Of a stretch of 64,000 bases of DNA, positions 18,278 through 25,837 are shown one piece after another. Position 1 is the stretch's first letter; every line of letters starts with the position of its first letter. The notes below the pieces were generated by a model. It searched no databases. It saw only the letters and a program-made list of their open reading frames with translations, and was not told where the DNA came from. The position numbers were made by a program, and so were the translations under genes. Origin of the DNA: Mangrovimicrobium sp033283265 (GTDB taxonomy: Bacteria; Pseudomonadota; Gammaproteobacteria; Pseudomonadales; Halieaceae); contig JAWMQN010000003.1 in assembly GCA_033283265.1 (NCBI GenBank), positions 434,001 to 498,000 of the forward strand. The letters are read 5' to 3'.

Positions 18278-18808
18278 TCATGGCGCACCCTCCGTGGCCT
18301 CCAGCGCCGAACGGCACTCGCGCAGGGCCTGGAGGATGTATTTCTCCACGCTGGACACGGAAACCTGCAGCTCCTCGGCGATGGCGCTGTAGGGCATCCC
18401 GCTCTCCCGGTGCATCAGGAAGGCCTGCCGGGCCTTAAACGGCAATTGTGCTATCGCCTGCCGCACCGCGTCGAGCCGCTGCCTGGCCGCCAGGACCTGC
18501 TCCGGCGACGGGCTTACCGGGGTGGCGTCTGCCTCTTCCTCGCCGCGTTGCTCGCGGGCCAGGAACCGAACATGCAGCTTGCGCCGCCGCTGCTGGTCGA
18601 TGGCCAGGTTGGTAGCCGCCTGGTACAGGTAGGCCCGGGGATTCTGCAGCTCCTCCGGCGCCTCGAGGCGGTGCAGGCGAATGAATACCTCCTGCACCAG
18701 CTCCGCCGCGTCCTCGGGATTGCCGAGGCGCTGTGCCAGGAAGGCTTCCAGTGCAGCCCGGTGTTCGCCAACCAGTCCGGCGATGAAATTGCCTTTGTCT
18801 TTTGTCAC
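18278..18808 (-). CDS. FecI-like ECF sigma factor
   Basis: This extracytoplasmic-function sigma-70 factor (about 176 residues) should direct RNA polymerase to the receptor 3 promoter. Region 2 is seen in DAAELVQEVFIRLHR and NPRAYLYQAATNLAIDQQRRR, region 4 in LPFKARQAFLMHRESGMPYSAIAEELQVSVSSVEKYILQAL (two pieces), typical of the FecI group. The start is uncertain: GTG at 18808, or the TTG just before it. It lies only about 50 bases after the serA stop on the same strand, so read-through from serA is possible. No binding motif for Fur could be identified with confidence. Confidence 0.9.
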   Translation of the reverse strand: MTKDKGNFIAGLVGEHRAALEAFLAQRLGNPEDAAELVQEVFIRLHRLEAPEELQNPRAYLYQAATNLAIDQQRRRKLHVRFLAREQRGEEEADATPVSPSPEQVLAARQRLDAVRQAIAQLPFKARQAFLMHRESGMPYSAIAEELQVSVSSVEKYILQALRECRSALEATEGAP

Positions 18809-18859
18809 CAAAAGATCATGCCACTGCTTGTGCCGGCAGGGCTAGTCGCAACCCGCCGT

Positions 18860-20089
18860 TTAAAACAGAACCCGGGAGCGGATGGTGCCTTCGATCGCCG
18901 CCAGCTTGGCCAGGACCACGTCGCTGTACTCGGCGTCGACATCCATCACCACGTAGCCCACAGCCTCGTTGGTCTGCAGGAACTGTGCGGAAACGTTGAC
19001 ACCGGTCTCGGAAAACACGCTGTTGATGGCGCTCATCACGCCCGGTACGTTGTGGTGAATGTGCAGCAGGCGGTGGCTGCCCGCGTGTTCCGGCAGGGCG
19101 ACTTCCGGGAAGTTCACTGAGGAGGTCGTGGTGCCGTTGTCGGAATAGCGCGCCAGCTTCTCCGCCACCTCCATGCCTATATTTTCCTGCGCTTCCACCG
19201 TGCTGCCGCCGATGTGCGGGGTCAGGAAGGTGTTTTCGAATTTGCGCAGCGGGGAGACGAATTCGTCATCATTCGAGCGCGGCTCGACCGGGAATACGTC
19301 GACCGCGGCTCCCGCCAGTTTTTTCGTCTCCAGGGCCGCGGCCAGGGCGTCGATATCCACCACGGTGCCGCGGGAAGCGTTGATCAGGATACCGCCCTCG
19401 GGCATCTGGGCCAGCTCTGACTCGCCAATCATGTTGCGGGTGGCGGGGGTGTCCGGAACGTGCAGGCTGACCACGTCGGAGGAGGCGAGCAGCTGGTTCA
19501 GGCTGGGCACCTGGCGGGCGTTGCCCAGGGGCAGCTTGTTGACCACGTCGAAGAACTGCACCTGCATGCCCAGGCTCTCGGCGATGATACCCAGCTGCAT
19601 GCCGATATTGCCGTAGCCGACGATGCCCAGCTTCTTGCCGCGGATCTCGTAGGAGCCGGTAGCGGTTTTCATCCACTGGCCGCGGTGGGCGGCGGCGTTC
19701 TTTTCGGCGATCCCGCGCAGCAGCAGGATCGCCTCGGCGATGACCAGTTCCGCCACGCTGCGAGTGTTGGAGAAGGGCGCATTGAACACGGCGATACCGC
19801 GCTGGGTGGCAGCCTTGAGATCGACCTGGTTGGTGCCGATGCAGAAGCAGCCAACGGCGACCAGTTTCTTCGCCGCTTCGAGCACCTCTTCGCTCAGTTG
19901 GGTACGCGAGCGGATGCCGACGAAGTGGGCGTTGGCAATGGTCGCCTTGAGTTCCTCGGTCGGTAGGGCCTTGCTGTGCATTTCTACATTGGTGTAGCCG
20001 GCGCGTTCGAGGGTTTCAACGGCAGATGGGTGAACACCCTCGAGGAGGAGGAATTTAATCTTCTCCTTGGGCAGCGATTGTCTGGCCAT
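18860..20089 (-). CDS. serA: D-3-phosphoglycerate dehydrogenase
   Basis: It catalyses the NAD-dependent oxidation of 3-phosphoglycerate to 3-phosphohydroxypyruvate, the first step of serine synthesis in the cytoplasm. At 409 residues it matches the E. coli-type enzyme (410) with a C-terminal ACT domain for serine feedback (HIHHNVPGVMSAINSVFSETGVN). The Rossmann motif GIVGYGNIGMQLG and catalytic segments INASRGTVVD and LTPHIGGST are intact. It is divergent from a D-2-hydroxyglutarate dehydrogenase-type gene; SerA-type enzymes can reduce 2-oxoglutarate to D-2-hydroxyglutarate, so the pair makes metabolic sense. Confidence 0.96.
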   Translation of the reverse strand: MARQSLPKEKIKFLLLEGVHPSAVETLERAGYTNVEMHSKALPTEELKATIANAHFVGIRSRTQLSEEVLEAAKKLVAVGCFCIGTNQVDLKAATQRGIAVFNAPFSNTRSVAELVIAEAILLLRGIAEKNAAAHRGQWMKTATGSYEIRGKKLGIVGYGNIGMQLGIIAESLGMQVQFFDVVNKLPLGNARQVPSLNQLLASSDVVSLHVPDTPATRNMIGESELAQMPEGGILINASRGTVVDIDALAAALETKKLAGAAVDVFPVEPRSNDDEFVSPLRKFENTFLTPHIGGSTVEAQENIGMEVAEKLARYSDNGTTTSSVNFPEVALPEHAGSHRLLHIHHNVPGVMSAINSVFSETGVNVSAQFLQTNEAVGYVVMDVDAEYSDVVLAKLAAIEGTIRSRVLF

Positions 20090-20149
20090 TTGCGTGCGGT
20101 CCTGTGCTTTGGTGCGCTCCCGGCGATGGGGGGGCGGGAAAGAAGGGCG

Positions 20150-20185
20150 CGTATGTTACCATACGCCGCCGCTGTTTCAGCGGCG
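20150..20185. promoter_or_regulatory. Two adjacent inverted repeats in the serA/FAD-oxidase spacer
   Basis: CGTATG-TTAC-CATACG (20150-20165) is followed at once by CGCCGCTG-TTT-CAGCGGCG (20167-20185). They lie 61-96 bases upstream of serA. The first could be an operator for the divergent pair; the second has no T run in either direction. A TGTGAAAATTACACA stretch right next to them is only a weak CRP/Vfr-like match. Assignment is tentative. Confidence 0.4.
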
Positions 20186-20227
20186 TGTGAAAATTACACA
20201 CAGCCCTATCGACAGGCTCCAAGTCCC

Positions 20228-20345
20228 GTGCGTGCGGCGCTCATCCCGCGCTGGAACCGTGCGGCGACAGGACGTCGCCGCCCGAGCCTGTACATGGATG
20301 TACGCTTTTTGGCGTGTTCCGGCGCGGGATGAGCGCCGCGCGCAC
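20228..20345. repeat. Palindromic extragenic element, copy A
   Basis: Two 30-nt arms (20228-20257 and 20316-20345) pair along their full length; the only two non-Watson-Crick positions are G-T, so an RNA from the plus strand would form a 30-bp stem. They enclose a 58-nt core with a 6-bp hairpin GGCGAC-AGGAC-GTCGCC, a 5-bp hairpin GTACA-TGGA-TGTAC, and a small CGC-TTTTT-GGCG fold. Copy B at 39373-39490 has the same core (5 differences) but unrelated arms. No coding function is likely. Confidence 0.85.
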
Positions 20346-20395
20346 GCCGCTACGAAGTACCCGTGAGAATTGCGAATATACTGGAGGAGCCTTCC

Positions 20396-21796
20396 TTGGC
20401 TGCTATCGCCCCTGCCGTTCTAACCGAGCTCGAAACCATCGTCGGCAGCGACCGTGTGTTAACCGATGCGGATTCCCTGCAGCACTACGGCCGCGACTGG
20501 ACCCGCTTCTACCCGCCGGCGCCCTGCGCCGTGGTGCTGCCGGGCAGCATCGAGGAAGTGCAGGGCGTGGTGCGCCTCGCCGCCCGCGAGCAACTCGCCA
20601 TTGTGCCCTCCGGCGGCCGCACCGGTCTCAGCGCCGGGGGCATGGCGACCAACGGCGAGCTGGTGCTGGCGCTCGACCGGCTCAACCGGATCGAGGACTT
20701 CAATCCGGTGGACCGCACCGTGCGCTGCGGCGCCGGGGTGATTACCGAACAGTTGCAGCACTACGCCGAGGAACAGGGCCTGTTTTACCCGGTGGATTTC
20801 GCCTCCGCGGGCTCCAGCCAGATCGGCGGCAATATTTCCACCAATGCCGGCGGGATCAAGGTGATCCGTTACGGCATGACCCGGGATTGGGTTGCGGGGC
20901 TCAAGCTGGTCACCGGCACCGGGGAGTTGCTGGATCTCAACCGGGGTCTGGTGAAAAACAATACCGGTTATGACCTGCGCCAGCTGGTGATCGGCGCGGA
21001 GGGCACGCTGGGCATCGTCGTCGAGGCCACCATGCAACTGGACCAGGCGCCCCACGATCCGGCGGTCATGGTGTTGGGTGTGCCCGATATGGGCGCGATC
21101 ATGCAGGTTCTTGCGGCCTTCCGTGCCGAACTCCCTTTAACTGCCTTTGAATTCTTCTCCGAGCCCGCGCTGCAGAAGGTGGTCGCACACCAGAACCTGC
21201 CCCGCCCCTTCGAGACCGAGTGCGCCTATTACGCCCTGCTGGAATTCGAGCAGGTCACCGAGTCGACCATGGATTGCGCGATGGCCGCATTCGAGCGCTG
21301 TGTGGAGGAGGGCTGGGTGCTGGACGGCACGGTGAGCCAGTCCCTCGCCCAGGCCCAGAACCTGTGGCGCCTGCGCGAGGATATCTCCGAGACCATCACC
21401 CCCTGGACGCCCTACAAGAACGACATTTCCACCGTGATCTCGAAGGTGCCGGCGTTCCTCGACGAGGTGGAGGCCGTGGTCAACGCCGCCTACCCGGATT
21501 TCGAGATCATCTGGTTCGGCCACATCGGCGACGGCAACGTGCACCTCAACATCCTCAAACCGGAGTCCCTGGCGATCGACGAGTTCCGCCAGCAGTGCGG
21601 CGAGGTATCCAAACTGGTGTTTGATATCGTGCAGCGCTTTGGCGGTTCAGTGTCCGCCGAGCACGGCGTGGGGCTGCTGAAGAAGGAGTATCTCGAGTAC
21701 TCGCGCTCGCCGCTGGAGATCGAGCTGATGCGCCAGATCAAGAAGGTCTTCGACCCCTCGGGGATAATGAACCCGGGGAAGATTTTCGACCTCTGA
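20396..21796 (+). CDS. FAD-binding oxidase, likely D-2-hydroxyglutarate dehydrogenase
   Basis: This belongs to the VAO/GlcD-type FAD enzymes. The N-terminal FAD domain has PSGGRTGLSAGG, the GSSQIGGNISTNAGG motif and the NNTGYDLRQLVIGAEGTLGIV motif (two pieces). The C-terminal cap has the metal-site pattern FGHIGDGNVHLNI and SVSAEHGVG. Being divergent from serA points to D-2-hydroxyglutarate dehydrogenase, which in Pseudomonas is coupled to SerA by removing the D-2-hydroxyglutarate that SerA makes; a glycolate or D-lactate oxidase is the alternative. I chose TTG at 20396 because GGAGGAG lies 6 bases before it. A GTG at 20363 would add 11 residues but overlaps the -10-like TATACT. Confidence 0.85.
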   Translation: MAAIAPAVLTELETIVGSDRVLTDADSLQHYGRDWTRFYPPAPCAVVLPGSIEEVQGVVRLAAREQLAIVPSGGRTGLSAGGMATNGELVLALDRLNRIEDFNPVDRTVRCGAGVITEQLQHYAEEQGLFYPVDFASAGSSQIGGNISTNAGGIKVIRYGMTRDWVAGLKLVTGTGELLDLNRGLVKNNTGYDLRQLVIGAEGTLGIVVEATMQLDQAPHDPAVMVLGVPDMGAIMQVLAAFRAELPLTAFEFFSEPALQKVVAHQNLPRPFETECAYYALLEFEQVTESTMDCAMAAFERCVEEGWVLDGTVSQSLAQAQNLWRLREDISETITPWTPYKNDISTVISKVPAFLDEVEAVVNAAYPDFEIIWFGHIGDGNVHLNILKPESLAIDEFRQQCGEVSKLVFDIVQRFGGSVSAEHGVGLLKKEYLEYSRSPLEIELMRQIKKVFDPSGIMNPGKIFDL

Positions 21797-21827
21797 GTAG
21801 CTCGCCCCTCCGGGTCGCAGCGCCCGC

Positions 21828-22805
21828 TTACAAAAGCCGCAGCGGCGGTTCCTGCAGCGCCGCCAGTTGCTCCCGCAACTCGAGGATGTGCTCCGCCCAG
21901 TAGCGCTCGGTGTTGAACCAGGTAAAGGTTCGCGGGAAGGCCGGGTCGTCCCAGCGCCGGGCTAGCCAGGCCGCGTAGTTGACCAGCCGCAGGGTGCGCA
22001 GGGCTTCGATCCAGCGCAGCTGGGCCGGGTCGAAATCGGCGAATTCGTTATAGCCCTCTACCAGTTCCGCCAGCTGCAGCTCACGCTCGTGGGTGGCGCC
22101 GGAGAGGAACATCCACAAGTCCTGCACCGCTGGAGCAGTGACGCAATCGTCGAGGTCGACGAAGTGCGCGACTTCGTCACGCCACAGGATATTTCCCACA
22201 TGGCAGTCGCCGTGGACCCGGATCTGGTCTGCAGCGCCAGGCTTGTAGTTGGTGCTTACTACCGACAAAAGATCCGCGGTAAGTGATTCATAGGCTGGCC
22301 GAAGCTCACCAGGGATGAAATCCTGGAGGAGGAATTCACGGTTATCCGCCAGCATGCGCTGCACGCAGATGGCCTGTCGGTGGACAAAGGGAGCTGCCCT
22401 GCCAACGGCGTGGATACGGCCGAGCGTGCGCCCCAGCACCAGCAGGTTGTCGAGGTTGTCGAGTTCCGGCGGGTAGCCGCCGCGGCGCGGGAAGAGGGCG
22501 AAGAGGAAGCCGCCGAACTCGTGCAGGGTCTCCCCGGCCGTGTCGGCGAGGGGGGCGACCACGGAAATCTCGGCGTCCGTCAGTTCCAGGGTGAAACTGT
22601 GCTCCTCCTGGACCTGCTCGCGGCTCCAGCGCCCCGGCCGGTAGAACTTGGCGATCAGCGGGACGTCATCCTCGATGCCCACCTGGTAGACGCGGTTTTC
22701 ATAACTGTTGAGGGCCAGCAGGCGGGCGTCGCAGAGGCGCCCGGTGGATTCCACTGCCTCCATGACCAGTTCTGGCGTCAGGGCGTCGTAGGGGTGGCTG
22801 TTCAC
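21828..22805 (-). CDS. srkA: Stress response kinase A
   Basis: This is a cytoplasmic kinase-like protein (E. coli YihE/RdoA/SrkA), known to protect stressed cells from death by counteracting MazEF. The 325-residue protein has LNSYENRVYQVG, KFYRPGRWSREQVQEEH, the catalytic-loop HGDCHVGNILWRD, and VDLDDCVTAPAVQDLWMFL, all matching E. coli. It ends in the conserved LQEPPLRL. GTG at 22805 is chosen because residues upstream in the open frame would overlap comF and lack similarity; the gap to the comF stop is then 14 bases. The gene is probably translated from a comF-srkA message. Confidence 0.92.
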   Translation of the reverse strand: MNSHPYDALTPELVMEAVESTGRLCDARLLALNSYENRVYQVGIEDDVPLIAKFYRPGRWSREQVQEEHSFTLELTDAEISVVAPLADTAGETLHEFGGFLFALFPRRGGYPPELDNLDNLLVLGRTLGRIHAVGRAAPFVHRQAICVQRMLADNREFLLQDFIPGELRPAYESLTADLLSVVSTNYKPGAADQIRVHGDCHVGNILWRDEVAHFVDLDDCVTAPAVQDLWMFLSGATHERELQLAELVEGYNEFADFDPAQLRWIEALRTLRLVNYAAWLARRWDDPAFPRTFTWFNTERYWAEHILELREQLAALQEPPLRLL

Positions 22806-22819
22806 GGGCCGGCTATACC

Positions 22820-23524
22820 TCAGTGTCCGGGTGCCGGCGTGCGCGCCAGGCACCAGATTTCAACATGGCGTGCGCCGGCGGATTTCAGGGCCCGGGCAGC
22901 TTCGCGGGCGGTCGCGCCAGTGGTGAGCACATCGTCCACCACCGCAATGCGCAGATTGTCACAGGGCCGGGTGACAGTAAAGGCGCCGCGCAGGTTGCGT
23001 GCACGGGCCCGGGCGCCCATGGCTGACTGGGCCCGCGTCGCCCGAGGCCGACGCAGCAAGCGGTGGTCGGTGCGGGCAAAAGGGAGTGCCGCGTCGAGTT
23101 GAGTGGCCAGTAGCTGCGCCTGGTTGTAGCCCCGCTGCCACAGCCGGCGCCAGTGCAGCGGAACGGGTACGAGCAGGTCGATACCCGGCCCGGGGGCAGC
23201 CGCGCGCAACCACAGGTCCGCCAGCAGAGGGGTGAGGTCATCGCGACGCTGGAACTTCCACAGTTGGATCAGGTAGGCCAGGTATTCGCTGTACAGCCAC
23301 GGCGCAAGAACCCGTGCAAAGGGCGGTGGCCGCTGCTGGCACTGGCCGCAGATACCAGCGCGCGGCAGGGGCAGCGCGCAGCGTGCGCAGGCCAGCGGAT
23401 TGGGCGTGAGCTCCGCGCGGCAGGCCGGGCACAGCGGCAGGCCGCTGTGTGCCGGCCACTGGCAGAGGCAGCAGCGCGGTGGGAAGAGGTGGCCGACCAG
23501 TGCGGGCAGTGCGCTGTTAACCAC
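22820..23524 (-). CDS. comF: ComF-family phosphoribosyltransferase-like protein
   Basis: This 234-residue ComF/GntX homologue is linked in other bacteria to DNA uptake and reuse of transported DNA. The N-terminal zinc ribbon shows CCLC, CPAC, CARC and CGQC pairs between residues 18 and 63. The C-terminal phosphoribosyltransferase signature IAVVDDVLTTGATAREA is intact. GTG at 23524 starts the gene, divergent from bioB with 88 bases between. comF next to bioB is a common order in Pseudomonas-like genomes. No other competence genes are in the window. Confidence 0.92.
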   Translation of the reverse strand: MVNSALPALVGHLFPPRCCLCQWPAHSGLPLCPACRAELTPNPLACARCALPLPRAGICGQCQQRPPPFARVLAPWLYSEYLAYLIQLWKFQRRDDLTPLLADLWLRAAAPGPGIDLLVPVPLHWRRLWQRGYNQAQLLATQLDAALPFARTDHRLLRRPRATRAQSAMGARARARNLRGAFTVTRPCDNLRIAVVDDVLTTGATAREAARALKSAGARHVEIWCLARTPAPGH

Positions 23525-23539
23525 GAGGGCCTTCGCTGG

Positions 23540-23567
23540 TTGACAGCGCTCCGGGCGCAGGTATCAT
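23540..23567 (+). promoter_or_regulatory. Sigma-70 promoter of the biotin operon
   Basis: TTGACA (23540-23545) and TATCAT (23562-23567) are separated by 16 bases. Transcription would begin near 23574, about 40 bases before the bioB ATG. I see no clear BirA operator palindrome overlapping it. Confidence 0.65.
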
Positions 23568-23612
23568 TTGCCGGAACCCCTCTCCTCTTTTTTGTTCCAG
23601 CAGGTGTGTGAC

Positions 23613-24659
23613 ATGAATGACGCCGTAGCCAGCCCCGTGCCGATGACTGACGACATCCGCCACGACTGGAGCCGCGAGGAAATCCAGGCCCTCTTCCAGC
23701 TGCCTTTCAACGATTTGCTGTTCCGCGCGCAGAGTGTCCATCGCCGCTATTTTGACCCGAATGAAGTGCAGGTCAGCACCTTGCTTTCGATCAAAACCGG
23801 CGCCTGCCCGGAAGACTGTGCCTACTGTCCCCAGAGCGCCCGCTACGACACCGGGCTGGAAGCGGAAAAGCTGATGCTGGTGCAGGAAGTCCTCGAGCAG
23901 GCGAAAGCGGCCAAGGCGGCCGGTGCCAGTCGCTTCTGCATGGGCGCCGCCTGGCGCTCGCCGAAGCCGCGGGAGATGCCCCACGTCGTGGCGATGGTGA
24001 AGGAGGTCCGGGAACTCGGCCTCGAGACCTGCATGACCCTCGGCATGCTCAGCCCGGAGCAGGCGCAGGAGCTGGCGGATGCCGGCCTCGATTACTACAA
24101 CCACAACCTCGATACCTCGCCCGAATACTACGGCGATATCATTACCACCCGCACCTACCAGGACCGCCTGGACACCCTGTCCCACGTGCGCAACGCGGGG
24201 ATGAAGATCTGCTCCGGCGGCATCGTCGGCATGGGTGAGGACGAGAGCGATCGCGCCGGCCTGCTGCAACAGCTGGCCAACCTGCCCGAGCACCCCGAGA
24301 GTGTGCCCATCAACATGCTGGTAAAAGTCGAGGGCACGCCGCTGGACAAGCTGCAGGACCTCGACCCCTTCGAGTTCATCCGCACCATCGCGGTGGCGCG
24401 CATCGTGATGCCCGCCTCCCACGTCCGGCTCTCCGCCGGGCGCGAGTCGATGAACGAGGAGATGCACGCGCTGGCCTATTTCGCCGGTGCCAACTCGATC
24501 TTCTATGGCGAGAAACTGCTCACCACCCCGAACCCGGAAGCCAACCGCGACATGGCCCTGTTCGCCCGTCTCGGCATTCGCCCCGAGGAGCGCGCGGTGG
24601 CAGCCCCGCCGGCCAATCCCCACCCGCAGTTTTACGACGCTGCTGCCAGCCGCGCCTGA
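23613..24659 (+). CDS. bioB: Biotin synthase
   Basis: This radical-SAM enzyme inserts sulfur into dethiobiotin, the last step of biotin synthesis. The 348-residue protein has the 4Fe-4S cluster motif C-PED-C-AY-C in KTGACPEDCAYCPQS, and the 2Fe-2S ligands and arginine in RFCMGAAWRSP, ETCMTLGML, KICSGGIVGMGE and HVRLSAGRE. ATG at 23613 is chosen; an upstream start at 23568 overlaps the -10 box and adds unmatched residues. bioF starts 5 bases after the stop, so it heads the operon bioB-bioF-bioHC-bioD. Confidence 0.97.
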   Translation: MNDAVASPVPMTDDIRHDWSREEIQALFQLPFNDLLFRAQSVHRRYFDPNEVQVSTLLSIKTGACPEDCAYCPQSARYDTGLEAEKLMLVQEVLEQAKAAKAAGASRFCMGAAWRSPKPREMPHVVAMVKEVRELGLETCMTLGMLSPEQAQELADAGLDYYNHNLDTSPEYYGDIITTRTYQDRLDTLSHVRNAGMKICSGGIVGMGEDESDRAGLLQQLANLPEHPESVPINMLVKVEGTPLDKLQDLDPFEFIRTIAVARIVMPASHVRLSAGRESMNEEMHALAYFAGANSIFYGEKLLTTPNPEANRDMALFARLGIRPEERAVAAPPANPHPQFYDAAASRA

Positions 24660-24664
24660 TCTGT

Positions 24665-25837
24665 GTGGTGGAGGGCTTTACCGCTCGCATCCAGGCCTCG
24701 CTGGCACAGCGCCGTGGGGCCGGTCTCTACCGCCAGCGGCTGACGCTGGAGTCCGCCCAGGGTCCGCGGGTGCGGCTCGAGGGACGTGAATTCCTCAACT
24801 TCTGCAGCAACGACTACCTGGGTCTGGCCAATCATCCCCGGGTGGTCGAGGCGCTTGTGCAGGGGGCCAGGGGCTACGGGGCCGGCAGCGGCGCCTCCCA
24901 CCTGGTCTGTGGCCACACCGCGCCCCACCACCAACTGGAGGACGCGCTGGCGGAACTGACCGGTCGACCGCGAGCCCTGCTCTTTTCCTCCGGTTACGCC
25001 GCCAACTGCGGAGCGCTTACCGCACTGCTGCAAGCCGGTGACCACGTCTTCGAGGACCGCCTCAACCACGCCTCCCTGCTCGACGGCGGCCGTTTCAGTG
25101 GCGCCCGCTTCCGCCGCTTCACCCACAACGACTGCGCCGACCTCGCGGCCAAGCTGGCGGCTGCCGAGGGGCAGAAACTGGTGGTGGTGGACGGCGTGTT
25201 CAGCATGGATGGCGACAGTGCACCGCTCACCGAACTGGCCGCCCTGTGCCGCAGGGAGTCGGCCTGGTTGATGGTCGATGACGCCCACGGGCTCGGCGTG
25301 TTGGGGGAGGGCGGTGCCGGCAGTGTCGTTGCGGCGGGGCTTTCCAGCGCTGATGTTCCGGTGCTGATGGCCACTCTGGGCAAGGCCCTGGGCACCGCCG
25401 GCGCCTTCGTCGCCGGCAGCGAGGAGCTGATCGAGTACCTGATCCAGGAGGCGCGGCAGTACGTCTATACCACGGCGCTTCCACCCGCAGTGGCTGCCGC
25501 TTCCCTTGCGGCGGTGCGGCTGCTCGAGGAGGAGAGCTGGCGTCGTGAGCACTTGCAGGCGCTGATCCGCCGCTTTCGGGCAGGCGCAGAAACCTGCGGC
25601 TTACCGCTGATGCCCTCCGCCACGGCGATCCAGCCTTTGCTGGTGGGTGCAGCGGAGCAAGCGACTGCCCTGAGTGCCCGGCTCCGCGAGCGCGGCCTGC
25701 TGATCGGCGCCATCCGCCCACCTACCGTGCCCGCGGGCACCTCGCGCCTGCGCATCACCCTCACCGCGGCCCACACTGAGGGCGAGGTGGACCAACTGCT
25801 GGATGTACTCGCCGCGGAGTGGGTCGCCGGACAATGA
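24665..25837 (+). CDS. bioF: 8-amino-7-oxononanoate synthase
   Basis: This PLP enzyme condenses pimeloyl-thioester with L-alanine, the first step of biotin ring assembly. It has 390 residues with FCSNDYLGLANHPRV, GSGASHLVCGH, DDAHGLGVLGEGG and the PLP-lysine motif ATLGKALGTAGAFV. The GTG start at 24665 lies 5 bases after bioB and the stop overlaps the next start as ATGA. The substrate acyl group is supplied by the BioC/BioH activities of the next gene. Confidence 0.96.
   Translation: MVEGFTARIQASLAQRRGAGLYRQRLTLESAQGPRVRLEGREFLNFCSNDYLGLANHPRVVEALVQGARGYGAGSGASHLVCGHTAPHHQLEDALAELTGRPRALLFSSGYAANCGALTALLQAGDHVFEDRLNHASLLDGGRFSGARFRRFTHNDCADLAAKLAAAEGQKLVVVDGVFSMDGDSAPLTELAALCRRESAWLMVDDAHGLGVLGEGGAGSVVAAGLSSADVPVLMATLGKALGTAGAFVAGSEELIEYLIQEARQYVYTTALPPAVAAASLAAVRLLEEESWRREHLQALIRRFRAGAETCGLPLMPSATAIQPLLVGAAEQATALSARLRERGLLIGAIRPPTVPAGTSRLRITLTAAHTEGEVDQLLDVLAAEWVAGQ

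Noticed and set aside
20150..20185. Intrinsic terminator
   Set aside because: The hairpins have no T run on either strand and lie between divergent genes.
20185..20201. CRP/Vfr operator before serA
   Set aside because: TGTGA is present but the second half-site matches only 4 of 5 bases at a spacing of 5, not 6, so I do not call it.
20067..20366. Open frames covering palindromic element A
   Set aside because: Frames with FRVPARDERR or VRFLACSGAG type residues come from the repeat itself and its arms; the same residues recur in copy B, so they reflect the DNA element, not a protein.
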